Assembly: GCF_000214475.1 (NCBI RefSeq)
Contig: NZ_AFII01000002.1
Location: 248,001-312,000, forward strand
Direction: 5' to 3'
DNA: 64,000 bases
Origin: Parvimonas sp. oral taxon 110 str. F0139
Lineage (GTDB): Bacteria; Bacillota; Clostridia; Tissierellales; Peptoniphilaceae
In this document: in pieces, positions 29,457 through 39,099 of the stretch
Layout of the letters: each line of letters starts with the position of its first letter
How positions within the stretch are numbered: position 1 is the first letter of the stretch
Program-made: the position numbers and the translations under genes
Notes under the pieces: generated by a model
The model's input: the letters and a program-made list of their open reading frames with translations, nothing else
Told to the model about the DNA's origin: nothing
Databases searched by the model: none

Positions 29457-29509
29457 ATAAATTTTTAGTTCATCTATTAAGTGTAGCCTTAGTTAAAATA
29501 TATAAAAAA

Positions 29510-29537
29510 GACAATAGTTATTTTAATTTCTATTGTC
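29510..29537 (-). terminator. Terminator of the DUF4365 gene
   Basis: An 8-bp stem (29510-29517 with 29530-29537) followed on the minus strand by T6, about 38 bp beyond the stop at 29575. Confidence 0.75.
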
Positions 29538-29574
29538 CTATTCATAATTTATTTAGTTTTATTAGCTATAAATT

Positions 29575-31376
29575 TTACTCTTTTAAATTTTTCCAAAATG
29601 TATATATTGGATATTCTTTAAAAATTTTCTGTTCTTCATCATTTAACCTTGCAAAATGTATTTCTGCTGCTAGCTGTTGGTCTAATAATAAGTATGCCCC
29701 GACAACACAAGACTCATCTGAATCTTTATTTTCTACAATTGAATATAACTTTTCAATTTCTTCTTTACTAAACTTTCTATATCTTTTTATAGTTTGAAAC
29801 GAATTTAAAATCTTAACTTGATATTCTACTTCTTTTTCAGGTGCTTCTAAAATCCATGTGCTAAAATTTTTACAAGTTTCCAAAAGTTTTTCTTTTCTAT
29901 TTCCTTTAGCTTTATCATATGCTTTTAAAAGTTCAAGTAGAAAATAATTCCCACCACTAAAAGCCCCCTCATTACTCTCACTATTTTTAAATGATGGAAG
30001 CAATTTATTAAAATCTATATTACTTAATGTAAGAAAGTAATTTTCATTAAGAAAGATATATTGCGAAATATCTATTACTTCCTCTGATTGTTCGTAATTT
30101 TTAAACGGCACAGATAAATCAATATTAAAATAATCAAAGATTTCATATGTTCCTTTTTCTTGACATTGTTTTAGATAAACTATAAATCTAAGTTTTCCTA
30201 CTTTTATTTCTCCAATTTTTGGTAAATCCTCTTTAAGTCCAGTTACAGGTTTTTTCTCAAAAAATGCTATCATTAAATTTTTAAGGTTATCCCAATCTTG
30301 CTTTCCCATATCTTTAATGCTTATATCTTCCGAACAATTTAGCATATCAAGAACTTCTACAACATTTTTTGCAAATGCCAAATTTTCTTTTTGTTTTTCT
30401 TTTTCAAAATTTTTATATTCTTTATCAAAATTAAAAGGAAGTTTAATTCCATTAACTTTAAAATAGCCTGTATCTATACATCTCAGCACAAAATCAAGGT
30501 CTTTTGCTAATATTCTAATTTTATCAGAATTACTATAATTAAATTTATAGGGTTCTCCATTTTCATTAAGTGTAATCTTAAAACTACCACCAAAACAAAG
30601 TATAGTTTTTTCAGAACTTTTTATTATGTTACATTGTTTATAAAAAATTTTATCATTTATCGTAATTTCTGTATCTATAACTTTGCTTGTTTGTAAGTTT
30701 TTAGGAATAATATCAATAGGATGTAAAAATGAACTATTTTTTATTTTTGCATAAATATAATTTTCATTACTTATAAGAGCTTCTAACGCATTATTATATC
30801 CTACACCTGAAAAAGGAATAACAATTTCTTCAAGTACATCCGACTTTTGTAAATCTTCTAGATTTAATAATTCTTGTTCATTAAAACTAACTTGTTTTTT
30901 ACAATTTTGAAGACAATTTAAGAAAATAGTTGCTTTTTCATTACTATTATTTGGAAACTCTTTTAAGTAAATGGTTTTACTTTTTTCTTTTTCTTCTCTT
31001 TCAAGATTTTCCTTAGTTTAATAGGTGTAAGTTCATTATAATAAATCTTTGTACTTTCCCCCTTATTATCAATATATACAACAAAAAGCACACATCCTCC
31101 ATCATTTAAATAATTTCTTAAATCGACTATTTTCATTGAATATGAAATTTCACTTTCTGATAGAACATTTGATTCTTTTCCTTTCACTTGAACTGGCATT
31201 CTTCCCAGTAAGCTTTCTTTCTTTTTAGACTTATCTTTATAAATATAAACATTTCCATCCCAAGATGGTTCTTTATCGTTATCTGAAATATATGAATCTA
31301 GAAATTCAGATGTAATTATACTATTTTTTACAGCACTAACTGATAAAGTTTCTATAGCTTTATTATCTAATAACAT
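29575..31376 (-). pseudogene. DUF4365-domain protein, frameshifted
   Basis: Two open frames make one protein of about 600 residues. The N-terminal part (31376-30963, 137 codons) has the DUF4365 pattern of a PD-(D/E)XK nuclease fold: AVKNSIITSEFLD, then PSWDGNVYIY (candidate catalytic Asp) and GRMPVQVKG (the xVK lysine). The frame then breaks in the A6 run at plus-strand 30981-30986; with one extra A it reads on without a stop as KTIYLKEFPNNSNEKATIF and continues to the second frame, which ends at 29575. No start with a ribosome site exists for the second part alone. Function unknown; a nucleic-acid-cleaving or defence role is an inference from the fold. Confidence 0.75.
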
Positions 31377-31479
31377 CTATTCTCCCTCTCATTTTATATA
31401 CAATTTTCATATATTTATTATAACATAAATAATTGTTTAAGATAATGATTTATTTACATTTAAGGAAGTTAAATTATAT

Positions 31480-31610
31480 GTGAGATCTCCAGCTCAATTG
31501 CATCAGAAGGTACAATTGCTCTTGTCAAGACCTACTATTGTTTGTAAACAGGCAAAGTTAGGGTAAGATTCACTTCACTCAGCTTCGATTTAGTCAAAAT
31601 GACGTGTTTG
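31480..31610 (-). repeat. Dispersed palindromic repeat, copy R2 (reverse)
   Basis: Starts GTGAGATCTCC and ends CAAAATGACGTGTT, the same ends as R1 in reverse, with CACTTCACTCAGCTTCGAT internally. It lies inverted relative to R1, and the two copies bracket the DUF4365 gene. Confidence 0.6.
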
Positions 31611-31658
31611 TGGTTTTTCTTTAAGTTGCTATGACATGAATTTTTTGTTTTTATATTG

Positions 31659-31699
31659 TATGACCCCCTAAACCAAGACATAGGATTTAAGGGGTCATA
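31659..31699 (-). terminator. Terminator-like inverted repeat after the glycosylase-like gene
   Basis: 14-base arms (31659-31672 and 31686-31699) with one mismatch and a core of GACCCC/GGGGTC, 17 bp beyond the stop at 31716. Confidence 0.6.
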
Positions 31700-31715
31700 T
31701 TGTATAATCAATCTT

Positions 31716-32084
31716 TTATAGTTTTAATTTTATACCTTTTTTTCTTAAGTTTTCTAAACACTCAATCAAATATTCATTATTATGTTCTTTGTAAATTGGG
31801 GTATCTGTAATTTTTTCTTCAAGATTATTATAACTTTCTGCTTTCTTTCCTCTATAATTCTTATCTTTCCATTCTATAGATACTTTAAACCCTCTTTTTT
31901 CCATTTCATCCATAACTAATGAATGATACATAAATAAGTGATATGGAGAATATAAAAATACATAATCTACAGTTTTATGTTTCTTTTTCCATCCATTTCC
32001 CCTAAGTGCACAACATTCTCGATGTTGTCCAAGAAGCTGATTTCTAGGTAATAAGGGGATAATTTTTTCATGCCAAAGTCTCAT
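31716..32084 (-). CDS. TIGR02328-type pyrimidine-dimer DNA glycosylase-like protein
   Basis: 122-residue protein of the small family annotated TIGR02328 / pyrimidine dimer DNA glycosylase. It begins MRLWHEKIIPLLPRNQLLGQ, then HRECCALRGNGW and DYVFLYSPYHLFMYHSLVMDEM, all family-typical. T4 endonuclease V-like proteins cleave at UV dimers; activity for this bacterial branch is a family annotation. Its start lies 17 bp inside the end of the DUF1722 gene, so the two are coupled. Confidence 0.8.
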   Translation of the reverse strand: MRLWHEKIIPLLPRNQLLGQHRECCALRGNGWKKKHKTVDYVFLYSPYHLFMYHSLVMDEMEKRGFKVSIEWKDKNYRGKKAESYNNLEEKITDTPIYKEHNNEYLIECLENLRKKGIKLKL

Positions 32085-32472
32085 ATTGTTCTCCTATTAA
32101 TAAAGTTGATTCTTGTAAATATTTATTAGGATATTTCCTTAGTAAATAATTGATATATTCAATTACATATTCCTGATTATTTTTTCCTTCCATATATTCT
32201 TCTAATATATTAAATAATTCTTGTTTTTCAATTTCACTTGATTGCTTTTTGAAATATCCCCATATATGAATAATTGCATTTCTAAAATCTTTTTTGCTTT
32301 CTTTCATATCTCTTACTTTTTGTATTTTTTCATTTAGAATTAAAATATCTACTTCTTTTTCTTTCAAATATTCTCTTATTTCTAGGTATGCTTTATGCGA
32401 TTTGCTTAATACGTAATATTTATTTTTTGCCCATAGTTCTTCACATTCTTTTTTTATATTTTTGTTACTCAT
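32068..32472 (-). CDS. DUF1722 (YbgA-like) protein
   Basis: 134 residues from the ATG at 32472. The frame is open 12 codons further, but a GATGGTG ribosome-like site precedes this ATG and none precedes the earlier one. Family features: ELWAKNKYYVLSKSHKAYLEI near the N-terminus and a C-terminal YINYLLRKYPNKYLQESTLL. DUF1722 is often fused to DUF523 or encoded beside DNA photolyase; here it stands alone, translationally coupled to a glycosylase-like gene. The biochemical role is unknown; a link to DNA repair is inferred from context. Confidence 0.75.
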   Translation of the reverse strand: MSNKNIKKECEELWAKNKYYVLSKSHKAYLEIREYLKEKEVDILILNEKIQKVRDMKESKKDFRNAIIHIWGYFKKQSSEIEKQELFNILEEYMEGKNNQEYVIEYINYLLRKYPNKYLQESTLLIGEQYETLA

Positions 32473-32699
32473 ATTAGCACCATCTTTCAAAACATTCAAG
32501 TTATTCATATATTTAATATAATCACTTCTTATACTAATTCAAAAAAAGATTTAAAATTATATGTTTTTATTATACCACAAATAAACTAATTAATTTTTTA
32601 ATAATAGTATTTGTATAAAACTATAAAATTTTCCAGTTACAGAGCTTTATGAAATTTTAAGAACAATCATATCATAAGATGTTATTATTTCTATAACTT

Positions 32700-32766
32700 C
32701 TACTTTTGTTTACAAGCAAACAAAAGTAGGGCTAGATTTACTACACTTGAGATGACGTGTTAGGGA
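32700..32766 (-). repeat. Dispersed palindromic repeat, copy R3 with 12-bp hairpin
   Basis: Perfect 12-bp stem CTACTTTTGTTT (32700-32711) with AAACAAAAGTAG (32718-32729), then CTAGATTTACTACAC and TTGAGATGACGTGTTA. The hairpin recurs beside copy R5. Confidence 0.7.
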
Positions 32767-32834
32767 TAATTCTTTACTTTTTAGCTTAACATTAATCCTA
32801 AATTAACTTCAAAAAAATTATTATTTCTCTCAAA

Positions 32835-32867
32835 AAAACGACCAAATGGTAAGTATATGGTCGTTTT
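32835..32867 (-). terminator. Terminator of the cupin gene
   Basis: A 10-bp stem AAAACGACCA (32835-32844) with TGGTCGTTTT (32858-32867), T-rich exit on the minus strand, about 35 bp after the stop. Confidence 0.75.
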
Positions 32868-32902
32868 ATTCTATATTTAATTATTATCTTAAATTTCTCT
32901 TT

Positions 32903-33556
32903 TTATTCTAATGTTAAAAGTAATGCCATTTTAAAATTCTTTTCGGCTTTTACATAATGTCTGCCAGCTTTTGCAAAATGGAAGCATTCACCTGCTTTTA
33001 TTACATGGTCTGTTCCTTCGTATCCGATTATTCCTTCTCCGTCTAATGCAAATACTATTGCTTCTCCCGGTGCTGAATGTTCTGAAAGACCTGTTCCTGC
33101 ATCAAATGCCATTAATACAAATTTCATTTTATCATTGTGGACTACGTCCATATTTACAATTTTCCCTTCTTGGTATTGTAGTAATTCTCCTAATTTAAAA
33201 ACTTCTCCAGCTTTTACTAACTTATTCATAAAGTCCTCCTTTTGTATTGCAATTTCAGTGAATATTGCTCCTGATTTAGTTCTCATACCAACTGGAACCT
33301 CAATTGGTGTTACAATACATTCACCTACTTTTACTTTTTTAATATTTTCAGAAAATCCATATACTTCAAGCTCTCCCTCTGCTACAATCAACAGCTTATA
33401 ATAAGGGAATAATTCTGCACTTATATCTGTATCTTCTGCCATAGAAAAATATGCTATGTAATTTTCTCCTCCATGTACTTCTTTTGATATTGTACATCCT
33501 TCTAGTGCTTTATTATCTTTAGCTATGGAGAACACTTTTCCAACTTGTTCTTTCAA
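32903..33556 (-). CDS. Double-cupin protein with TTG start
   Basis: 217-residue soluble protein with two cupin barrels (about residues 25-105 and 130-215). The second holds a metal-site-like set: GLSEHSAPGEAIVFALDGEG and GECFHFAKAGRHYVKA. The start codon is TTG at 33556, six bases after GGAGG, and there is no nearby ATG. Small cupins act as sugar or metabolite isomerases, dioxygenases or binding proteins; nothing here picks one. It is monocistronic, with a terminator, and lies between the symporter and DNA-repair-like genes. Confidence 0.75.
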   Translation of the reverse strand: MKEQVGKVFSIAKDNKALEGCTISKEVHGGENYIAYFSMAEDTDISAELFPYYKLLIVAEGELEVYGFSENIKKVKVGECIVTPIEVPVGMRTKSGAIFTEIAIQKEDFMNKLVKAGEVFKLGELLQYQEGKIVNMDVVHNDKMKFVLMAFDAGTGLSEHSAPGEAIVFALDGEGIIGYEGTDHVIKAGECFHFAKAGRHYVKAEKNFKMALLLTLE

Positions 33557-33656
33557 AACGCACCTCCTACTATATGTACATAAATATTATTCCAATAAAA
33601 TATACCCTAATTCAAATTTCACTAACAAATCTATTCATAGTTTTTCATAAAAAAAA

Positions 33657-33678
33657 GGTCAATGAGAATTCATTGACC
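33657..33678 (-). terminator. Terminator of the symporter gene
   Basis: A 9-bp perfect stem GGTCAATGA (33657-33665) with TCATTGACC (33670-33678), then T7 on the minus strand. Confidence 0.85.
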
Positions 33679-33707
33679 CTTTGATTAATTATAAAATATT
33701 ATATTTT

Positions 33708-34981
33708 TTATTCTTCTTCATCAACCAAACCTGAAAGTTTTGCAACACTGTAAGTACAAACTATATCACCTGTTACATTGTTCATAGTTTCAAACATATC
33801 AAGTATTGGGTTAATTCCTAATGCAAGACCAACTATGATAGCAATTTGATCTGGAGAAAGTTTCATATTTTGTAAGATTATAAATAATAACATCAAACTT
33901 CCACCAGGAACTCCACCCGCTCCAACTGATGCAAGTACAGTTGTTAAGACTAAAACTGATAGTGAAACAAATGTAACTTCAACACCAAACATATTAGCTG
34001 CTAAGATTGCGAACATTGGTAAATGGATACAAACTCCGTCCATATTTATTGTAGAGCCTAAAGGTAACGCGAATGAAGAAATATTTTCGTTTATTTTTAA
34101 ATCTTCTTTTGCAACTCTAAGAGATACAGGAAGTGCTGCTGCAGAACTTCTTGTTACAAATGCAGTAAGCATAGGTTCTTTTATCTTCATCAAAACTTTG
34201 AAAGGATTTACTTTTAATGTTATTGCCATCATTAAAGGATAAACTATTAATACCATAGCAACAATTCCAAGTACAACACCAATTGTAAGTTTGATGTAAG
34301 GTCCAAATAGTGATGAACCATAACTTGCAAAGTTTACTGAAGTAAGAGCGAATACCCCAATTGGAGAATATGCTAAAATCCAATCTACAATTTTAAATAT
34401 AGCTTCTTTTGCAACATCAATTATCTCAAGTAAAGTCTTAACTTTTGTTGAATATTCTGCTCTTTCAGAAATCATCTTAAGTGCAAGCCCAAAAGCTATA
34501 GAAAATACTATAATAGCTAGAAAATTACCGTCTGCCAACGCTTTGAATGGATTTTGGAACATACTAATAAATACATCTGTTAATGAATTGTTAGCTTTAC
34601 TTGCAATTTCAGAAGTATTTTGTGTATTTATAAGAGTTTTCCATGCCGCTTTTTGTGCTTCTCCTGATCCAGGATTAAATCCCATCGCAAGTACTGAGCC
34701 TAAAACTGCTGCAAAAAGTGAAGTTAAAAAGTACCAAACTATTACTTTTATTCCAATTTTTCCAAACTCCTTAGTTGGAACTGAAGCCGCCCCGTCAATT
34801 AAGGACAAGAATATTACAGGTATTACAATCATTTTTAACATTGCAACTAAAACTTGACCAAACGGGGAAACGATTTTAACATAAGTAGTAATATCAACTT
34901 TCGTTAACCACAATACAACTCCAAGTATCAATCCTGCAATAAAAGCTATAAATACTTGAAGTACCAGATTTTTTTACTCAT
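33708..34981 (-). pseudogene. Dicarboxylate/amino acid:cation symporter (DAACS), frameshifted near start
   Basis: Glutamate/aspartate/dicarboxylate-type sodium or proton symporter. Hairpin motif TRSSAAALPVSL and the NMDG motif (SFALPLGSTINMDG) are visible, with about eight membrane segments. The open frame lacks a proper start: upstream, ATG at 34981 after GGAGG begins MSKK and then hits a stop. Adding one A to the A7 run (plus strand 34969-34975) gives MSKKNLVLQVFIAFIAGLIL, joined to ILGVVLWL of the main frame, for 424 codons, the family length. Either a one-base assembly error or a start-proximal mutation. Substrate not determinable. Confidence 0.85.
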
Positions 34982-35112
34982 AATAGCCTCCTTCTAAAAA
35001 TTTTCAACATTATCAGTCCAAATACATAAAATAATAGTGTTGATTTTTAATTATATTTCGAGGGCGTTTTTATCAAAAAAAGCTTAAGTAAAAATCATCC
35101 CTCTTAACTATT

Positions 35113-35142
35113 ATATTATCATATATGCCATTCGATTGTCAA
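35113..35142 (-). promoter_or_regulatory. Promoter of the symporter, with palindromic -35 region
   Basis: Minus strand TTGACA (35137-35142), an 18-bp spacer and TAATAT (35113-35118). The -35 box is inside an inverted repeat CGATTG-T-CAATCG (35133-35145), a possible operator. Confidence 0.6.
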
Positions 35143-35255
35143 TCGTTTTTATTGATATTATTTAACTGAAAACATTCAAAATATAACATTTTTCGCTAAA
35201 ATTTTTTTCACAATCTTTGCATTTTTCTATTTATTTTTTGTCATTTTTATATTAT

Positions 35256-35277
35256 AATATTATTGTACAATAATATT
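35256..35277. promoter_or_regulatory. 22-bp perfect palindrome before the Crp/Fnr gene
   Basis: AATATTATTGT/ACAATAATATT is perfect over 22 bases, overlaps a TATAAT box (35253-35258) and ends 14 bp before the start codon. It is a likely autoregulatory operator, although A+T richness makes palindromes easier by chance. Confidence 0.55.
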
Positions 35278-35291
35278 AAGGAGGGACATTA

Positions 35292-35987
35292 ATGGAGAGT
35301 AAATTGGTTACATTGTTAAGAAAAGTTTTGATAGATAAGACTTTTGATTTAAAAACTGACAGAAGATTATATTCAGAATTTACTGTTCTTAAAGTTAAGA
35401 AAAAGACTGTAATAATAAAAGAAAACGACAAATTGGATTATTTATATTTGTTAGTTAGAGGAAGTGCGAATGTTGTTCATTTCACTCCAGTTGGTGAATT
35501 AATTGTTTTTAATCATATAACAAATACTTCTATATTTGGTTTACTTGAATTTATGGATAATAAACACGATTTCTACAAGAGTGTTGCATTTTTTAAAGAT
35601 ACAAGACTTATCAGAATTCCTGTTGAAAGATTTGAACAAGAAGCTGAGAGTATTGAACTTCTAAAAATTTACAATCATTTCTTATTAGATTTTGCAAAAC
35701 ATTCCATTGCTACATTCGATTTAACTAAGAATTATGGAAGAAAGAAAAACCTAATTGAATTTTTCTTATCAAAATGTGTAGATGTAGAATTCCCTGTTAG
35801 AATTACTCTAACTAAAAAAGTAATTTCGGACTATTTGAGAATTAATGAAAGAACAATGTACAGATATTTGAATGAATTAATAGATAGAAATTGTATTTCA
35901 AGAAAAACTGGTAAGATTATAATTTCAAAGGAAAATTATGATAATCTAGTTGAATACTCAAAAGAAAAAGGTGTGGATAACGAATAA
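35292..35987 (+). CDS. Crp/Fnr-family transcriptional regulator
   Basis: 231 residues: an N-terminal cyclic-nucleotide-binding-type barrel (about 25-120, with LYLLVRGSANVVHFTPVGEL) and a C-terminal winged helix (about 165-225, ITLTKKVISDYLRINERTMY). There is no N-terminal cysteine cluster, so it is not an iron-sulfur Fnr, and the cAMP-contacting set is not clearly present; the effector is unknown. The start follows AAGGAGGG. It is divergent from the symporter and 12 bp upstream of a CPBP protease gene, so both are candidates for its regulon. Confidence 0.88.
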   Translation: MESKLVTLLRKVLIDKTFDLKTDRRLYSEFTVLKVKKKTVIIKENDKLDYLYLLVRGSANVVHFTPVGELIVFNHITNTSIFGLLEFMDNKHDFYKSVAFFKDTRLIRIPVERFEQEAESIELLKIYNHFLLDFAKHSIATFDLTKNYGRKKNLIEFFLSKCVDVEFPVRITLTKKVISDYLRINERTMYRYLNELIDRNCISRKTGKIIISKENYDNLVEYSKEKGVDNE

Positions 35988-35999
35988 TAGGTGGAAGTG

Positions 36000-36820
36000 A
36001 TGGATAATTCTATAGAAAATGTAAATTTATCAAGTTCGAATAGCACAACAAAAAGGTTTAATTTAAAATCTTTAATTTTAGTTATAAACTATTTTATAAC
36101 TCCGTTTATTATTGCTGCGATAATTTTTTCTTTTTAGTAGATGGAGATTATCCTAGAAGTACGATGAATTCACCCATCGTAACAAAATTCTTTCAAAACA
36201 ATAAATTTATATTGGAAGATGAAGAAATATTTAAGGATGTCTTTATAAGTGTAGTAATTTCAATTACAACATTTATAACATTTATAATAGGTGTTTTATT
36301 AAGTAGAAAAAGAACTGATAGTATTTCAACAAAAAAAACTGAAGCTACTTTAGTAAAATTACTATTACTCGGAGTTGGACTAGGCATATTTATGATTTTG
36401 TGGAATATTATCATCTCACAAGCCTATAGACTATTTGGACTAAGTTTTAAAAGTGAAAATAGCCAAGGCATTTTCAGAGCTTTACAATATAATAAGATAT
36501 TAATAATAATAAATCTATTATTTTCAGCTCCAATTGGAGAAGAAATTGTATTTAAATATGGTATATTTACATTTTTTCACGAAATTTTTCATGATCAAGG
36601 AAAAATTTTAAGAATATTTATACCGGCATTAATCTCCGCTTTTATATTTGCGATGATTCATGACGGATTGTATTTAGTTCCATTGTATATAGTTCCAAGT
36701 TTTATAGGATGTTTAATATACGAAAAGACAAAATCTTTGTTACCTTGTATATTTGGTCATTTTATAAATAATTTCATAGCATTAATAATGATGTTAACAC
36801 AGTTAACCCACTTGTTCTAA
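36000..36820 (+). pseudogene. CPBP-family intramembrane protease, frameshifted
   Basis: Membrane metalloprotease-like protein (CAAX protease and bacteriocin-processing family). Motifs: EEIVFK (EExxxK in place of the commoner EExxxR), FAMIHDG (FxxxH) and GHFINN (HxxxN), in five to seven hydrophobic segments. ATG at 36000 after AGGTGGAAG starts a 45-codon N-terminus ending AAIIFSF, then a stop; one extra T in the run at 36124-36135 restores a frame through FLVDGDYPRSTMNSP into the remainder, 273 codons in all. It follows the Crp/Fnr gene by 12 bp. In Firmicutes such proteins process peptides or give bacteriocin self-immunity; no peptide gene is seen here. Confidence 0.8.
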
Positions 36821-36844
36821 TTGTTTACATAGGGTTATCTCAAT

Positions 36845-36905
36845 AAGAATAAGACCTACCAAGATGTATCTTATTGGATGGGTTAGTAAAAATCTTGTTG
36901 TTTCA
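36845..36905 (+). repeat. Terminator-adjacent repeat B, copy 1
   Basis: AAGAATAAGACCTACC then GATGTATCTTATTGG, GGGTTAG and CTTGTTGTTTCAC, immediately before a terminator. It resembles the reverse of 41695-41757. Confidence 0.5.
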
Positions 36906-36908
36906 CAA

Positions 36909-36943
36909 AAAAAGCTATTGAAGTTTTACTTCAATAGCTTTTT
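36909..36943. terminator. Bidirectional terminator between CPBP and thrS
   Basis: A 15-bp perfect stem (36909-36923 with 36929-36943), A-rich on the left and T-rich on the right, between convergent genes. Confidence 0.9.
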
Positions 36944-36959
36944 TGTTTACAATTTTTTA

Positions 36960-38906
36960 CTATTTTACAACTTTAGAATTTACTTCTTCCAAAATTTTAT
37001 CAAGGAATGCTTCGAATTTCATTGAACCCTCATCCCCTTCTCCACGTTTTCTAACGGAAACTGTTCTTTCGTTTACTTCATTTTCTCCAACGATTAAACT
37101 ATATGGGATTTTAGCAAGTTGTGCTTCTCTGATTTTTAATCCGATTTTTTCTGCTCTGTCATCTACGACTGCTCTTATATCTTTTTTAGCAAATTCTTTT
37201 TGTAATTCTTTTGCATAGTCATTAAATTTATCAGAAATAGGCAAAATCTTAACTTGTTCAGGGGCTAACCAAGTTGGAAACGCACCTTTATATTCTTCAA
37301 TCAAGTAAGCTACGAATCTTTCCATTGTAGAAACAATTCCTCTGTGAATTACAACAGGTCTATGAGTATTCTTTCCGTCTTCTCCAACATAAGTTAAGTC
37401 AAATCTTTCCGGCAATAAGAAGTCAAGTTGAATTGTAGAAAGAGTTTCTTCCAAACCAATTGCAGTCTTAACTTGAACATCAAGTTTAGGGCCGTAAAAA
37501 GCAGCTTCTCCTTTTGCTTCAAAGTATTCATATCCTAAGTCATCCATTGCACTCTTAAGCATCGCTTCAGCATTATTCCACATTTCATCATCATCAAAGT
37601 ATTTTTCCTTATTTTCAGGATCTCTGTAACTTAATCTGAATCTAAAATTCTTTATATCGAAATCTTCATAAACTGATTTCATTAAATTTACAACTCTTGT
37701 AAATTCTTCCTTAATTTGATCAGGACGAACAAAGATATGAGCATCATTTAAAGTCATTTCTCTAACTCTTTGTAATCCTGAAAGTGTACCACTCATTTCA
37801 TAACGATGCATCATTCCAAGTTCAGCAATTCTTATAGGGAATTCCTTGTAACTATGAACATCATTATTGTAAATTTCCATATGATGTGGACAGTTCATAG
37901 GTCTTAAAACTAATAATTCTCCATTTCCTAAGTCCATTGGTGGAAACATACTGTCTTGATAGTGATCCCAATGACCTGAAGTTTTATACAAGTCAACATT
38001 AGCAAGAATTGGAGTATAAACATGTTCATATCCACATTCAATTTCTTTATCAACTATATATCTTTCAACTACACGTCTAATTGTTGCACCTTTTGGTAGC
38101 CAGAATGGAAGTCCTGCTCCAACATTTTGGCTAATCATAAAGATTCCCAATTCCTTGCCGATTTTTCTATGATCTCTTTGTTTTGCATCTTCTAAAAATT
38201 CAAGATATTCATCCAAATCTTTTTTCTTTTCAAAAGTTATACCATAAATTCTTTGTAGCATTTTATTTTTTTCGCTACCTCTCCAGTATGCACCAGCTAT
38301 ACTTAAAAGTTTAACTGCTTTTATCTTTTTAACATCAATAAGATGTGGTCCTCTACAAAGGTCAGTAAATTCTCCTAATTCATAGAAAGAAAGTTCAGCA
38401 TCTTTGTCAAAGCCTTCAATTAAATCAATTTTATAATCTTGTCCTTTTTCAGCAAAATATTTTAAGGCAAAGTCTCTATCAACTTCTTTTCTATCAACAG
38501 AATAACCTTCCTTAACAATTTTTTTCATTTCTGCTTCGATTTTTTCTAAATCTTCCGGTGTGAATTTATGTTCAGAATCCAAGTCATAGTAAAATCCATT
38601 TTCTATTGCAGGACCTATTCCAAATTTTGTATCTGGAAATAGTCTTTGAATAGCAAGAGCCATAACGTGACTTGATGTATGCCAAAAAATTTCTTTTCCC
38701 TCTTTGTCTTCAAATTTTACAAATTTAACTGTACAATCTTCCTTTAAAGTTTCACTTAAGCCCTTTATAATATCATCATTAACAACTGCACCAATAACAT
38801 TTCTTGCAAAGCCTTCAGAAATACTAATTGCAACATCTAAAATCTTTACACCTTTTTCAAATTCATGAACAGACCCGTCAGGGAATGTAACTTTAATCAT
38901 TTCCAT
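36960..38906 (-). CDS. thrS: Threonyl-tRNA synthetase
   Basis: Class II synthetase charging tRNA-Thr. 648 residues with the full domain order: TGS (1-60), editing domain with [11 protein letters not shown] near residue 77-81, catalytic core (class II motif 2 near RYEMSG), and C-terminal anticodon-binding domain ([10 protein letters not shown]). Start ATG at 38906, five bases after AGGAGG. Directly upstream is a complete T-box leader with a threonine codon in the specifier position, so expression responds to uncharged tRNA-Thr. Confidence 0.97.
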   Translation of the reverse strand: MEMIKVTFPDGSVHEFEKGVKILDVAISISEGFARNVIGAVVNDDIIKGLSETLKEDCTVKFVKFEDKEGKEIFWHTSSHVMALAIQRLFPDTKFGIGPAIENGFYYDLDSEHKFTPEDLEKIEAEMKKIVKEGYSVDRKEVDRDFALKYFAEKGQDYKIDLIEGFDKDAELSFYELGEFTDLCRGPHLIDVKKIKAVKLLSIAGAYWRGSEKNKMLQRIYGITFEKKKDLDEYLEFLEDAKQRDHRKIGKELGIFMISQNVGAGLPFWLPKGATIRRVVERYIVDKEIECGYEHVYTPILANVDLYKTSGHWDHYQDSMFPPMDLGNGELLVLRPMNCPHHMEIYNNDVHSYKEFPIRIAELGMMHRYEMSGTLSGLQRVREMTLNDAHIFVRPDQIKEEFTRVVNLMKSVYEDFDIKNFRFRLSYRDPENKEKYFDDDEMWNNAEAMLKSAMDDLGYEYFEAKGEAAFYGPKLDVQVKTAIGLEETLSTIQLDFLLPERFDLTYVGEDGKNTHRPVVIHRGIVSTMERFVAYLIEEYKGAFPTWLAPEQVKILPISDKFNDYAKELQKEFAKKDIRAVVDDRAEKIGLKIREAQLAKIPYSLIVGENEVNERTVSVRKRGEGDEGSMKFEAFLDKILEEVNSKVVK

Positions 38907-38926
38907 ATTATCCTCCTATAAAAAAA

Positions 38927-39090
38927 GAGCCTCATCCCTACAAAACTGTAGGGACGATGGCTCGCGGTTCCACCCTAATTACTTCTTAATTAAATAAAAG
39001 ACTCCGTAATAGTTTTCGGTAAATAGCATTCTTAAATGAAATTCCAGCCTCGTTTCATTCTCTCTTAAAGCGCTTAAGTCCTACTCGTTA
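38927..39090 (-). promoter_or_regulatory. T-box riboswitch of thrS (Thr specifier ACC)
   Basis: On the minus strand the T-box AGGGTGGAACCGCG (38963-38976) is followed by a strong terminator hairpin (38927-38963) and T7, then the thrS ribosome site. Stem I is full size (about 39001-39085), with GTAA/TTAC and TAG/CTA lower pairs that leave TTTACCGAAAA in the specifier loop; ACC is a threonine codon (39018-39020). It starts just after hisS; a promoter-like TTGATT-N17/18-TAATAT lies inside the hisS 3' end. Confidence 0.92.
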
Positions 39091-39099
39091 CTTCAACGT

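Larger units (their letters stand above)
29241..29574. other. Intergenic region upstream of yjjI
   Basis: A 334-bp gene-free stretch. It holds the yjjI ribosome site and a TATAAT-like box near 29295, palindromic repeat copy R1 (29405-29456) and the terminator of the DUF4365 gene (29510-29537). I see nothing else in it. Confidence 0.6.
31377..31715. other. Intergenic region between DUF4365 and glycosylase genes
   Basis: 339 bp without a gene. Contains repeat copy R2 (31480-31610) and a long inverted repeat at 31659-31699. Nothing else recognised. Confidence 0.6.
32473..32902. other. Intergenic region between cupin and DUF1722 genes
   Basis: About 430 bp without a gene: repeat R3 with its 12-bp hairpin, and the cupin terminator (32835-32867). 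The remainder is plain A+T-rich sequence. Confidence 0.6.

Noticed and set aside
38927..39090. T-box assigned to hisS
   Set aside because: It lies downstream of hisS and ends at the thrS ribosome site; the specifier reads ACC (Thr).
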